From positions 62,001 to 126,000 of the forward strand of contig JAKFFF010000101.1 in the NCBI GenBank assembly GCA_036677145.1: a DNA stretch of 64,000 nucleotides, given 5' to 3'. This document shows positions 46,672 through 55,575 of the stretch, one piece after another (positions within the stretch are counted from its first letter, which is position 1; each line of letters starts with the position of its first letter). Under the pieces are notes generated by a model that saw only the letters and a program-made list of their open reading frames with translations, ran no database searches and had not been told where the DNA came from. Source of the stretch: CADEED01 sp036677145 (GTDB taxonomy: Bacteria; Pseudomonadota; Gammaproteobacteria; Steroidobacterales; Steroidobacteraceae). A program made the translations under genes and the position numbers.

Positions 46672-47649
46672 ATGAAACCCGCAGTCAATGTCGCCATCAC
46701 CGGAGCCGCCGGCCAGATCGGTTACGCACTCGCCTTCCGCGTCGCGTCGGGACAGATGCTGGGCGCGGATACACCGGTCAACCTGCACCTGCTCGAGGTC
46801 ACTCCGGCGCTGCCGCAGCTCGCGGGCGTGGTGATGGAACTCAACGACTGCGCGTTCCCGACGCTCAACAAGATCGTCGCCACCGACGATGCGAAGGTCG
46901 CGTTCAAGGACTGCCAGGCGGCGCTGCTGGTCGGCGCGCGTCCGCGCGGACCGGGCATGGAGCGCAAGGACCTGCTGATGGCGAATGCGCAGATTTTCTC
47001 CGCGCAGGGCAAGGCGATGAACGAGGTCGCGGACCGGAACATCCGCGTGCTCGTGGTAGGTAACCCGGCGAACACCAACGCGATGATCGCGCGTGCGAAT
47101 GCGAAAGACCTGAATCCGCGCAACTTCACCGCGATGACCCGCCTCGATCACAACCGCGCCGTGTCGCAGCTCGCCGAGAAGACCGGCATCCACGTGACGA
47201 AGATCCAGAAGATGCTGATCTGGGGCAATCACTCCTCGACGCAGTACCCCGATCTGAACTTCTGCCTCGTCGACGGCAAGCCGGCTCATTCGCTGGTCGA
47301 CCGCAAGTGGTACGAAGAATCCTTCATCCCGACGGTGCAGCAGCGCGGCGCGGCGATCATCAAGGCGCGCGGCGCCTCGTCGGCCGCTTCGGCCGCTTCG
47401 GCCGCGATCGATCACATGCGCGACTGGCACCTCGGCACCGCCGCCGACAACTTCATCAGCATGGCCGTGCCGGCCGACGGCAGTTACGGCATCCGGGAAG
47501 GCGTCGTGTATTCGTATCCCGTCACCTGCGCCAATGGCGACTACAAGGTCGTTCAGGGTCTCGCGGTCGATGACTTCTCGCGCCAGCGCATGGACGCCAC
47601 GGACAAGGAACTGCGCGAAGAACGCGACGGCGTCCGCGAGCTGATCTAA
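46672..47649 (+). CDS. mdh: Malate dehydrogenase
   Basis: An NAD-dependent TCA-cycle enzyme. The 325 residues (about 328 usual) contain the nucleotide-binding GAAGQIGYALAFRVASGQMLG, the catalytic Asp in MTRLDHNRA, the catalytic His in IWGNHSSTQYPDLN and the substrate-binding Arg in GARPRGPGMERKDLL. It belongs to the cytosolic-type MDH group found in many proteobacteria. I chose ATG 46672, the conserved MKPAVNVAITGAAG start. The stop overlaps the convergent methyltransferase stop by 4 nt. Confidence 0.97.
   Translation: MKPAVNVAITGAAGQIGYALAFRVASGQMLGADTPVNLHLLEVTPALPQLAGVVMELNDCAFPTLNKIVATDDAKVAFKDCQAALLVGARPRGPGMERKDLLMANAQIFSAQGKAMNEVADRNIRVLVVGNPANTNAMIARANAKDLNPRNFTAMTRLDHNRAVSQLAEKTGIHVTKIQKMLIWGNHSSTQYPDLNFCLVDGKPAHSLVDRKWYEESFIPTVQQRGAAIIKARGASSAASAASAAIDHMRDWHLGTAADNFISMAVPADGSYGIREGVVYSYPVTCANGDYKVVQGLAVDDFSRQRMDATDKELREERDGVRELI
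47380..47405. repeat. 9-bp tandem repeat in mdh
   Basis: About 2.9 copies of tcggccgct give Ser-Ala-Ala repeated in a helix of MDH (SSAASAASAA). The frame is kept. Confidence 0.6.
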
Positions 47650-48404
47650 CTATTGGCGCCGCGCAGGCGCCCGACCCGCAACCCGATCGGCATCCGTACC
47701 GGCGCGATGCCGCCGGGCGGCCACGCGGGCGCGAGTGAAGCGCGCAGCAGTGACACCGGATCGCGCGACAGCGCCTGGCGGTAACGCGCGGTCGCCGACC
47801 AGCTGCTGACGTAGCCGATCACCTGGTCGAGGTCCCAGCGCAGCTCGAGTACGAAAGAGGGCGCGTCGATTTCCTCGAATGGAAACGGCAGGGTGCGGTA
47901 GTTCTGCTCGACATGGGCGCGCTCGGGCGGCCAGTACGGCCCGACCACGTCGGCGTAGAACGCCAGGAATCGCCGGTCGAGCTCCGCGTCGACGAACCGC
48001 GGCCGCGGATAATTCCACACCGCGAGCAGCGCTCCGGGCCGCGCGACGCGGCGCGCCTCGGCATAAAAGGCCTCGACATCAAACCAGTGCAGCGCCTGCG
48101 CGACGGTCACCAGGTCGACCGAAGCATCGGGCAGCGCGCAGCGCTCGGCCGGCGCCACTGAATAACTCACGCGCGGATGCGGTTTAGCCGCGGCTATCTG
48201 CGCAGCGGCGACGTCGGTGGCGTGAACCCGCGTGAAGTGCTCCGCCAGCGCCACGCTCGCCTGGCCGCTGCCGCAGCCGCAATCCCATGCGAGCTCTCGC
48301 GCGGGCGACATGCGCGCGAGCCACGCGAACAGCTCGGGTGGATAGCCCGGGCGAAAACTCGCGTACTCGCGCGCGACGGTCGTGAACAACTCGGCGTTCG
48401 ACAT
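47646..48404 (-). CDS. SAM-dependent class I methyltransferase
   Basis: A 252-residue methyltransferase of the Methyltransf_11 type: the N-terminal YASFRPGYPPELFAWLA, SAM motif I AWDCGCGSGQASVALAEHF, motif II THVTDVAAAQI-like THATDV and motif LVTVAQALHWFD. Such proteins are found broadly and the substrate cannot be told here. I chose ATG 48404 because the conserved domain begins there; the frame upstream extends through the DoxX gene. DoxX ends 11 nt upstream, so they may be co-transcribed. Confidence 0.85.
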   Translation of the reverse strand: MSNAELFTTVAREYASFRPGYPPELFAWLARMSPARELAWDCGCGSGQASVALAEHFTRVHATDVAAAQIAAAKPHPRVSYSVAPAERCALPDASVDLVTVAQALHWFDVEAFYAEARRVARPGALLAVWNYPRPRFVDAELDRRFLAFYADVVGPYWPPERAHVEQNYRTLPFPFEEIDAPSFVLELRWDLDQVIGYVSSWSATARYRQALSRDPVSLLRASLAPAWPPGGIAPVRMPIGLRVGRLRGANS

Positions 48405-48415
48405 GCCTTGTCTTT

Positions 48416-48871
48416 TTACGCCGCGTTCGTCGCGGACCCAAGCGCGGCCGGCGAATGCCGCGCCTTCACGGCCCGGGCCGCGAAGGCCTGCAGTGCGACG
48501 ACCACGGATACCACAATCAGGAACAGCGGATACTCCCAGCCACCATTCGCATTGCTGAACACCCAGCCATTGCCCGAATGCGCCCACAGAGCGCCCGCGA
48601 GGACGGGAACCAGCGCCAGCGACACCCAGCCTGTCGCGACGTTGGCGATGAGCAGCAAACCGCCGGCCGCTTCCGCGCCGAACACCACGTAGGCCAGCGC
48701 ACCGGGCAGGCCGATCGACTCGAAATATCCCGCCGTGCCGGCGAGACCATACGTGAACAGCTTCAGGATCAAGCTGTGTGCCACGAACATGACTCCGAGC
48801 GAGACGCGCAGCAGCGTAGCGGCCGAAGCGTTGCCCCTGTCCTTCAAAGAACTCTCGATCAAACCAGACAT
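48416..48871 (-). CDS. DoxX-family membrane protein
   Basis: A 151-residue protein with four TM helices: LLRVSLGVMFVAHSLIL, LAYVVFGAEAAGGLLLIANV, WVSLALVPVLAGALWA and PLFLIVVSVVVALQAFA. DoxX-type proteins are small and often linked to redox or detoxification, but activity is uncertain. The ribosome site GGGAGAG supports ATG 48871. It diverges from a LysR regulator with 104 nt between them, the usual arrangement for a LysR-controlled gene. Confidence 0.88.
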   Translation of the reverse strand: MSGLIESSLKDRGNASAATLLRVSLGVMFVAHSLILKLFTYGLAGTAGYFESIGLPGALAYVVFGAEAAGGLLLIANVATGWVSLALVPVLAGALWAHSGNGWVFSNANGGWEYPLFLIVVSVVVALQAFAARAVKARHSPAALGSATNAA

Positions 48872-48975
48872 GTGACTCTCCCGAAATGACGCGCCAACCG
48901 GCGCAGGATTGCGATGGGCAAATTCTTGAGTGGCGCCATTGCAAACGCATTGGTCATTCAGCAAAGATCTATTGC

Positions 48976-49887
48976 ATGGCTGCAAACGAGTCCGCACTCT
49001 CGTTCACCGACCTGCCACTGATCCTCGCGCTCGCGCGCGAGCGCACGTTGGCGGGAGCCGCCGAGCGGCTCGACATCGATCTATCGACGGTGTTCCGGCG
49101 CTTGAATGCGCTCGAAGAGCGCCTGCACGTGCGGTTGTTCGACCGGTCGCCGCGCGGTTATCAGCTGACTGCCGCGGGCGAACGCGCCGCAGCGGCGGCC
49201 GAGCGCGTCGAGACCGAGCTCCTGTCGGTGGATCGCGAGATCACCGGCCGCGATCAGCAGCTCTCGGGCGTGGTGCGTGTCACCGCGTCGGAAACGCTGT
49301 CGAACTCCGTGCTGCCACGGTTGTTTGCCCGCTTCCATGAATCCCATCCGCGCATCCAGCTGATCCTCTCGATCGACAACCGCATGCTGGATCTCGGGCG
49401 CCGTGAAGCGGATGTGGCATTACGCGTGCGACGGCCGGTGGATCCGGGATTGTTCGGCCGGCGGCTCACCGGTATCGCGTGGGCGTTTTACGGACCGCGC
49501 TCAATGAGCGGCACCCTGCGACGCGATGGCCAATCGTTCAATTTCTCGCGGTTCGCCGTCATCGGCTGGGACGAACCGGCGCTCGTCATCGCGAGCGAAT
49601 GGATCGCCGCGCACGTGCCGGAGGAACGCATCGCCTATCGCAGCAACAGCCTGGTCAATCAGCTCACGGCCGTCGGGGCGGGGATCGGCGTCGCGCTGCT
49701 GCCCTGCTACCTCGCGGATCGCGACGACTCCGTGCGCCGCATCTCGCCCGTGTTGCCCGACCTCGCGAGCGAGTTGTGGATCGTCACTCACCAGGATCTG
49801 CGGAATACCGCGCGCATTCGCGCATTCCTGGCCGTAATCGGGGACGCGATCGTCGAACAGCGCCGTGCCTTCGAGGGTCTGGCCTGA
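48976..49887 (+). CDS. LysR-family transcriptional regulator
   Basis: The 303-residue regulator has an N-terminal winged helix-turn-helix (about residues 12-65, LALARERTLAGAAERLDIDLSTVFRRLNALEE in outline) and a LysR substrate-binding domain (about 95-295). I chose ATG 48976; the frame is open upstream into the divergent region but the family starts here. It most likely controls the divergent doxX gene and itself from the 48872-48975 spacer, which holds the AT-richer stretch around 48940-48970. The inducer is unknown. Confidence 0.92.
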   Translation: MAANESALSFTDLPLILALARERTLAGAAERLDIDLSTVFRRLNALEERLHVRLFDRSPRGYQLTAAGERAAAAAERVETELLSVDREITGRDQQLSGVVRVTASETLSNSVLPRLFARFHESHPRIQLILSIDNRMLDLGRREADVALRVRRPVDPGLFGRRLTGIAWAFYGPRSMSGTLRRDGQSFNFSRFAVIGWDEPALVIASEWIAAHVPEERIAYRSNSLVNQLTAVGAGIGVALLPCYLADRDDSVRRISPVLPDLASELWIVTHQDLRNTARIRAFLAVIGDAIVEQRRAFEGLA

Positions 49888-49932
49888 CGAATTGGACTAT
49901 AGTTTCCCCATCGCGAAACGAGGGCTTTCCCC

Positions 49933-52479
49933 ATGCTCGGCGCAATCCTGGTAATCCTTTTCCTGATCGCCGCCGCCGCCTATGTCGCCCAGGTGGGCAC
50001 CGGATTCACGCTGATTTTCATCGGCGCGGTGGTCTTCATGGCGTACAAGCGTTTGCCGCTCATCGCGTTCACGGCCGTTTTCACGCTGCTGCTCGCCGGC
50101 TACACCGTCATCGCGCCCCCGGCCGGGATCTGGAAAGGTTTCCTGTGGGTGCTGCTCGCGGCGCTGTGGCTGTTCAACGTCCGTCCGCTGCGCAAGGCCA
50201 TCATCACGCGGCCTTTCATGAAGGCCTATATACGCCTGCTGCCGTCGATGTCGCAGACCGAAAAGGAAGCGCTCGAGGCCGGCACCGTCTGGTGGGACGG
50301 CGAGTTGTTCACCGGCAAGCCGCGCTTCGAGAAGTTGTTAGCCGCCAAGGCGCCGCAGCTCACCGCCGAAGAACAGGCGTTCGTCGACGGACCCTGCGAA
50401 GAGTTGTGCCGCATGTTCGACGACTGGGACGTCACGCACAAACGCGCGGACATGCCCAAACACGTCTGGGATTTCCTGAAGCAGAAAGGCTTCTTCGCGA
50501 TGATCATCCCGAAGAAATACGGCGGCCTCGAATTCTCGGCGTATGCGCATTCGTGCGTGCTCGTGAAACTCGCCAGCCGTTCGGGCCTGCTGGCGGCCAC
50601 GACGGCCGTGCCGAACTCGCTTGGCCCGGCCGAACTCCTCAACCACTACGGCACCGAGGAACAGAAGGATCACTATCTACCGCGCCTCGCGCGCGGCGAT
50701 GAAGTCCCCTGTTTCGCGCTCACGCATCCGCGCGCCGGTTCGGACGCGGCATCGCTGCCCGATACCGGCATCGTCTGCCGGGGCATGTACCAGGGCAGCG
50801 AGATCGTCGGCCTCAAACTCAACTTCTCGAAGCGGTACATCACGCTGGCGCCGATCGCGACCGTGGTGGGTCTCGCATTCCGGCTCTTCGACCCGGACAA
50901 GTTGTTAGGTGGCGAGAAGGTCGACTACGGCATCACCTGCGCGCTGATTCCGCGCGACACTCCCGGCCTGTCCATCGGCCGCCGTCACTTCCCGCTCAAC
51001 GTGCCATTCCAGAACGGGCCGTTGTCGGGCAAGGATGTGTTCGTTCCGCTCGACACAATTATCGGCGGCCCGAAAATGGCCGGCCAGGGCTGGCGCATGC
51101 TGGTCGAGCAGCTGTCGGTGGGCCGCTGCATCTCGCTGCCATCCAATACCACGGGCGGCGCGAAACTCGGCGTGTTCGCCTCCGGTGCGTACGCGCGCAT
51201 CCGCCGCCAGTTCAACATGCCGGTGGGCAAGTTCGAAGGTGTCGAAGCCGTTCTCGCGCGCATGGCCGGCTACACCTACACCATGGACGCGGCACGTTCG
51301 GTGACGGCCGGTGCGATCGACGGCGGCGAGAAACCCTCCGTGCCTTCGGCGATGCTCAAGTACCACGTGACGGAGATGGGCCGCCAGGTCGCGAACGACG
51401 CGATGGACGTGCATGGCGGCAAGGGCATTCAGCTCGGCCCGCGCAATTACCTGGGACGCAACTACCAGGTCGTGCCCGTGGCCATCACCGTCGAAGGCGC
51501 GAACATCCTGACGCGCTCACTCATCATCTTCGGCCAGGGCGCCATCCGCTGCCATCCCTTCGTACTCAAGGAAATGACCGCGGCCCGCAATCCTGACCGC
51601 GCGCAGGGCGTCGACGATTTCGACCGCGCGCTGTTCGGCCACATCGGCTTCACGATCAGCAACGCGGTGCGTTCGTTCGTCATGGCGCTCACGCACGCGC
51701 GCTTCACGCATGTGCCCGAGGTAGGCGACACCAAGCGCTACTACCAGCACATCGTGCGTTTCTCGGCGTCGTTCGCGTTCGCGGTGGACGTGGCGATGCT
51801 GACGCTGGGTGGATATCTCAAGAAGAAGGAAAATCTTTCCGCGCGCCTCGGCGATGTGTTGTCCGCGATGTACCTGGCCTCGATGGTTCTCAAACATCAC
51901 GAAAACCAGGGCCGTCCCGCCGATGACCTGCCGGTGGTGGAATGGGCCTGCCGCAACCAGCTCTACAAGGCGCAGGAGCAGTTGCACGATTTCCTGCGCA
52001 ATTTCCCGAACCGGTTTCTCGCGGGAATCATGCGCATGGCGATTTTCCCCGGTGGCCGCGCGTATTCGGCGCCGAGCGACCGGCTGGGGCGCCAGATCGC
52101 CGACACGGTGCTGACCGTGAGCGGCGCACGCGACCGGCTGTGCAAGTTCGTCTACCGCACGCATGAACCGGGCAACGCGCTCGGCCTGCTCGACGAGGCA
52201 CTGATCCTGTCGCAGACCGCGGAACCGATCGAGAAACGCATTCGCGTCGAAGGCGTGAAGACGGGCAAGGTGAACGCGCTCGACGTTCCCGGCCAGATCA
52301 CGCAGGCGCTCGCCGCCGGGATCATTTCGGAAACCGAGGCCGCGATGCTGCGCGACTATGACCGCAAAGTGATGGAGCTGATCAGCGTCGACGACTTCGA
52401 GTCGCACGAGCTGGCGGCTGGAGTTCAGCCGGACGCCGAAGTGCGGCCTTCGCCGGTGACCGGGTTCCACGTCGCCTGA
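49933..52479 (+). CDS. fadE: Acyl-CoA dehydrogenase FadE
   Basis: An 848-residue acyl-CoA dehydrogenase (E. coli FadE 814) catalysing the first step of fatty-acid beta-oxidation. Three N-terminal hydrophobic helices anchor it to the inner membrane (about residues 2-22, 24-42, 47-82). The dehydrogenase core shows FFAMIIPKKYGGLEFSAYAH, ALTHPRAGSDAAS and AMDVHGGKGIQLGPRNYLG, with the C-terminal DUF1974 domain. Catalytic Glu in GYTYTMDAARSVTAGAIDGGEKPS region is not resolved here. It stands alone with no fad genes nearby. A LysR regulator lies just upstream but is not tied to it by evidence. Confidence 0.94.
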   Translation: MLGAILVILFLIAAAAYVAQVGTGFTLIFIGAVVFMAYKRLPLIAFTAVFTLLLAGYTVIAPPAGIWKGFLWVLLAALWLFNVRPLRKAIITRPFMKAYIRLLPSMSQTEKEALEAGTVWWDGELFTGKPRFEKLLAAKAPQLTAEEQAFVDGPCEELCRMFDDWDVTHKRADMPKHVWDFLKQKGFFAMIIPKKYGGLEFSAYAHSCVLVKLASRSGLLAATTAVPNSLGPAELLNHYGTEEQKDHYLPRLARGDEVPCFALTHPRAGSDAASLPDTGIVCRGMYQGSEIVGLKLNFSKRYITLAPIATVVGLAFRLFDPDKLLGGEKVDYGITCALIPRDTPGLSIGRRHFPLNVPFQNGPLSGKDVFVPLDTIIGGPKMAGQGWRMLVEQLSVGRCISLPSNTTGGAKLGVFASGAYARIRRQFNMPVGKFEGVEAVLARMAGYTYTMDAARSVTAGAIDGGEKPSVPSAMLKYHVTEMGRQVANDAMDVHGGKGIQLGPRNYLGRNYQVVPVAITVEGANILTRSLIIFGQGAIRCHPFVLKEMTAARNPDRAQGVDDFDRALFGHIGFTISNAVRSFVMALTHARFTHVPEVGDTKRYYQHIVRFSASFAFAVDVAMLTLGGYLKKKENLSARLGDVLSAMYLASMVLKHHENQGRPADDLPVVEWACRNQLYKAQEQLHDFLRNFPNRFLAGIMRMAIFPGGRAYSAPSDRLGRQIADTVLTVSGARDRLCKFVYRTHEPGNALGLLDEALILSQTAEPIEKRIRVEGVKTGKVNALDVPGQITQALAAGIISETEAAMLRDYDRKVMELISVDDFESHELAAGVQPDAEVRPSPVTGFHVA

Positions 52480-52486
52480 CCCGTTT

Positions 52487-53593
52487 GTGAACGAGCCTCT
52501 CGCGCCGGTAGTTGGATCGACCGCGCCGGCCACCTTGCCGGAGCCCGCCGCGCTCGCCGTGCCGGCGCCCGCGTTGCCGAAAGTTGCCTGCCAGAACTGC
52601 GGCGTCACTCTGGAGGGCGAATACTGCGCAGCCTGCGGCCAGCGTCACGAACCACACGTGAAGTCGTTGGGGCACTTCGCATCCGAGGCCTTCGAGAGCA
52701 TCACCCATGCCGACTCGCGCCTGTGGCGCACGCTCGGCTATCTATTGGCGAGGCCCGGCTTCCTGTCGCGCGAATTCTTCAGCGGGCGGCGCGCCCGCTA
52801 CCTGCCACCGTTCCGGCTGTACCTGGTGATAAGCGTGCTGTTCTTCGTGGTGGCCGGAATGGCCGGGCACATGAACGTCGATGCCGCGGACGAAGATCCA
52901 CCCACTGCGGAATCAGTGGCGGCCCTGCAAAAGACCGCCGACTCGCTCGAGGCGGAGCACCCCGAAATACCGGGCATGGCCAGGGCCGCGGACGCTCTTC
53001 GCAAGAAGGCCGCGCAGCAGCAGGCGGTTCTCGAAGGAAAACCGGCTCCGCCGGAAACCGCCAACGCCGCGCCTGTGCTGCGCCCTGAAGTTCGCTCCGA
53101 ACTCTGCAACAGTGAAGCGAGCCAGCTGCCCGCGAACGCCACCTGGGGAGAGCGGGCACTGTTCGGGCTTTGCCAGAAAGTCAGCAAGATGCGTGGAGAG
53201 GATCTGCTCAATGCAGTCACCCACAACATCCCGCGGGCCATGTTCGTATTCCTGCCGCTGCTGGCCCTGGTCATGAAGCTGCTGTACTGGCGGCCGAAGC
53301 GTTATTACGTCGAGCATCTGCTGTTCCTGGTGCACAACCATGCCTTCGTGTTCCTGGCGATGGGTATCCTCGCCATCGCCCTGGCGTTACCCGTCGTCGG
53401 CCAGCACCTCGGCCTGCTCACGCCCGTCATCTGGCTCTACACGTTCTGGTACCTCTTCCGCGCCATGCGCGTGTACTACGGCCAGTCGCGCGCGCTGACC
53501 ATCGGCAAATTCATGGCCATCGGTTTCGCCTACATCAGCGCCGGCGCGATCGTGTTGGCGGGAACCGCGTTGTACAGCGCCATGACTCTCTAG
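52487..53593 (+). CDS. DUF3667 zinc-ribbon membrane protein
   Basis: A 368-residue protein. A Pro/Ala-rich N terminus precedes a Cys4 zinc ribbon (CQNCG at about residues 35-39 and CAACG at about 49-53). A TM helix follows near 110-130 (FRLYLVISVLFFVVAGMAG), then a charged, periplasmic-like loop with Cys, and then three or four TM helices at the C terminus. The pattern and HADSRLWRTLGYLLARPGFLSREFFSGRR match DUF3667. The gene starts 7 nt after fadE. Function unknown. Confidence 0.85.
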   Translation: MNEPLAPVVGSTAPATLPEPAALAVPAPALPKVACQNCGVTLEGEYCAACGQRHEPHVKSLGHFASEAFESITHADSRLWRTLGYLLARPGFLSREFFSGRRARYLPPFRLYLVISVLFFVVAGMAGHMNVDAADEDPPTAESVAALQKTADSLEAEHPEIPGMARAADALRKKAAQQQAVLEGKPAPPETANAAPVLRPEVRSELCNSEASQLPANATWGERALFGLCQKVSKMRGEDLLNAVTHNIPRAMFVFLPLLALVMKLLYWRPKRYYVEHLLFLVHNHAFVFLAMGILAIALALPVVGQHLGLLTPVIWLYTFWYLFRAMRVYYGQSRALTIGKFMAIGFAYISAGAIVLAGTALYSAMTL

Positions 53594-53695
53594 TTGGAAC
53601 TCTGGCCGCGCGTGACCGGAATGAGGCCGTTGTCTTCTTGCGCGCGCGGTCGCGCCGGACGTACCTTCCGCCTTCCCCCGAGCAAGGAGACATCC

Positions 53696-54136
53696 ATGAA
53701 TCGACGTATCGTCCCGCTGGCCTGCCTCGCCGCCATCGTTCTGACGAACACGGCACTCGTGACCACCGCGGACGCGCGCGAACCGTCGCCCGCCGGCGCC
53801 GAGGTCTACATCGTTTCGCCGAAGGACGGCGCCAAGGTCACGAGCCCGGTCACCGTCGTCTTCGGGCTCAAGGGGATGGGTGTCGCGCCGGCCGGCATAA
53901 AGCTGGAAGGCACCGGCCATCACCACCTGCTGATCGACAGCGATCCGCCCGCCGACCTCTCGCAGGCCTTGCCCGCGAACGAGAAGAGCGTGCATTTCGG
54001 CAAGGGGCAAACCGAAACCACGGTCACGCTGCCGCCCGGTACACACACGCTGCAACTCGTGCTCGGCGATTCCCTGCACGTGCCGCACGATCCGGCGGTG
54101 ATCTCGAAGAAAATCACTATTGTCGTGACGAAATAG
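53696..54136 (+). CDS. DUF4399 exported protein
   Basis: A 146-residue protein with a signal peptide (cleavage near residue 26) and one DUF4399 domain: VYIVSPKDGAKVTSPVTVVFGLKGMGV, GTGHHHLLID and TLQLVLGDSLHVPHDP. Clustered His residues (GHHHLL, HVPHDP) may bind metal. Proteins of this group are predicted rod-shape or heme-associated in annotations, without proof I can rely on. The ribosome site caaggagacatcc supports the start. The last 15 bp, including the stop, are duplicated. Confidence 0.85.
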   Translation: MNRRIVPLACLAAIVLTNTALVTTADAREPSPAGAEVYIVSPKDGAKVTSPVTVVFGLKGMGVAPAGIKLEGTGHHHLLIDSDPPADLSQALPANEKSVHFGKGQTETTVTLPPGTHTLQLVLGDSLHVPHDPAVISKKITIVVTK

Positions 54137-54151
54137 GTCGTGACGAAATAG
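54122..54151. repeat. 15-bp perfect tandem duplication across a stop codon
   Basis: gtcgtgacgaaatag occurs twice in a row at 54122-54136 and 54137-54151. The first copy ends the DUF4399 gene; the second is untranslated and carries a second stop in the same frame. A recent slip or copying event is the likely cause. Confidence 0.9.
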
Positions 54152-54190
54152 CACGCGCGCCGATACCCGGGAAGGAGTAAAACGCGTCGC

Positions 54191-55465
54191 ATGACCGCGC
54201 CGCGCGCCATCCTGCACGTCGACATGGATGCGTTTTACGCCTCCGTGGAGCAACGCGACCGGCCCGAATTGCGCGGCCAGCCGCTCATCGTCGGCGGCAC
54301 GACCAATCGCGGCGTGGTCGCGGCGGCGAGTTACGAGGTGCGCAAGTTCGGCGTGCGTTCGGCCATGCCGATTCGCGAGGCGCTGCGCCGCTGCCCGCAC
54401 GCCATCTGCGTGCCGCCGCGCATGTCTGTCTACCGCGAAGTGTCGCACCAGGTGTTCGGGGTGTTCCACGAATACACGCCGGTGGTCGAAGGATTGTCGC
54501 TCGACGAGGCCTTCCTCGACGTGACCGCGAGTCTGGCGCTCAAGGGCGACGCGATCAGCATCGCGCGCGGCATCAAGCAGAAGATCCGCGAGGTCACGCA
54601 GCTCGGCGCCTCGGTAGGTGTCAGCATCAACAAACTGGTGGCGAAGATCGCCTCCGATCTCGAGAAACCCGATGGTCTCACCGTCATCACGGCCGACAAC
54701 ATGCACACCGTGCTCGATCCGCTCTCGGTGCGCCGCCTGCCCGGCCTCGGCCGGAAGTTAGGCGAACGCGTCGAGGCCGCGGGGCTCATGACCCTGGGCG
54801 AGCTGCGGCGCGCGCCCGACGCGGTGCTCTGGCCCATCTTCGGACGCGATTCGCAGCGCATGCGCGAGCGCGCCTCGGGCGTCGACGATCGCCCGGTCAT
54901 GGCCGAGTGGGACGAGAAGTCGATCAGCGCCGAGGAAACCTTCTTCAGCGATCTCACTGAAGTGGCGCGCATGGAGGCCGAGGTGCTGCGGCTCGCCGAT
55001 CGCGCGGCGGCGCGCATGCGCGCGCAGAATCTCGCCACAGGATGTGTGCAGGTCAAGATCCGTCGCGCGGATTTCACGACGTTCACGCGCCAGAAGCGCT
55101 TCGAACCATCGACCACCGATTCGCGCACGATCGCGAAGATCGCGGCGGAGCTGCTCGCCGGCTGGCTCGAGGAGCAGCCGCGGGCCAAGGTGAGGTTGTT
55201 AGGCGTCGGCGTGAATCACCTGCACGCGGCCGACCAGCTCGACCTGTTCGCCGCTCCCGCCACGGCGCCGACCGCGACCGCGCTGGACAGCGCCGTGGAC
55301 CTGATCCGCGAACGGTTCGGGACCCTCGCGGTGCGGCGCGGCAGCGCCCTGCCCGTGGCCCGCGGGGCCGAGGAATCCCCGGAAGACATGTCCGAATCGG
55401 CCCCCCGGACCAACGAAAAGGGACGCCGGCCGCGCGCCCCGTCGCCAACCCCCGACCGGCGCTAG
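54191..55465 (+). CDS. dinB: DNA polymerase IV (Y family)
   Basis: A low-fidelity translesion polymerase of 424 residues (E. coli 351). Catalytic acidic residues appear in HVDMDAFYASVEQ and LSLDEAFLDV; the steric gate and fingers follow. A beta-clamp binding motif (QLDLF, about residue 355) lies in the little-finger region, so it is followed by an extra tail of about 65 residues rich in Pro, Arg and Ser/Thr. Start ATG 54191 follows GGGAAGGAGTAAAACGCG-like purines. No LexA box was recognised upstream. Confidence 0.96.
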   Translation: MTAPRAILHVDMDAFYASVEQRDRPELRGQPLIVGGTTNRGVVAAASYEVRKFGVRSAMPIREALRRCPHAICVPPRMSVYREVSHQVFGVFHEYTPVVEGLSLDEAFLDVTASLALKGDAISIARGIKQKIREVTQLGASVGVSINKLVAKIASDLEKPDGLTVITADNMHTVLDPLSVRRLPGLGRKLGERVEAAGLMTLGELRRAPDAVLWPIFGRDSQRMRERASGVDDRPVMAEWDEKSISAEETFFSDLTEVARMEAEVLRLADRAAARMRAQNLATGCVQVKIRRADFTTFTRQKRFEPSTTDSRTIAKIAAELLAGWLEEQPRAKVRLLGVGVNHLHAADQLDLFAAPATAPTATALDSAVDLIRERFGTLAVRRGSALPVARGAEESPEDMSESAPRTNEKGRRPRAPSPTPDRR

Positions 55466-55575
55466 CCCGGGCGCCGGCCGGTTCCCCCGGCCCAAAACCC
55501 CGTGCAATACTGCCCGCCCGTTAATCATGTTCGCCGCCACTTCGGCGGCGTTGAGAGTGGCCGTCAGGCCTGAAT

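Noticed and set aside
47380..47405. Ser-Ala-Ala repeat in MDH as a mobile or unstable element
   Set aside because: Such alanine-serine runs are common in this helix of MDH and the repeat is only about three units.
55532..55550. Hairpin between dinB and gspA as a terminator
   Set aside because: The stem is good but no T run follows it, so a rho-independent terminator is not supported.
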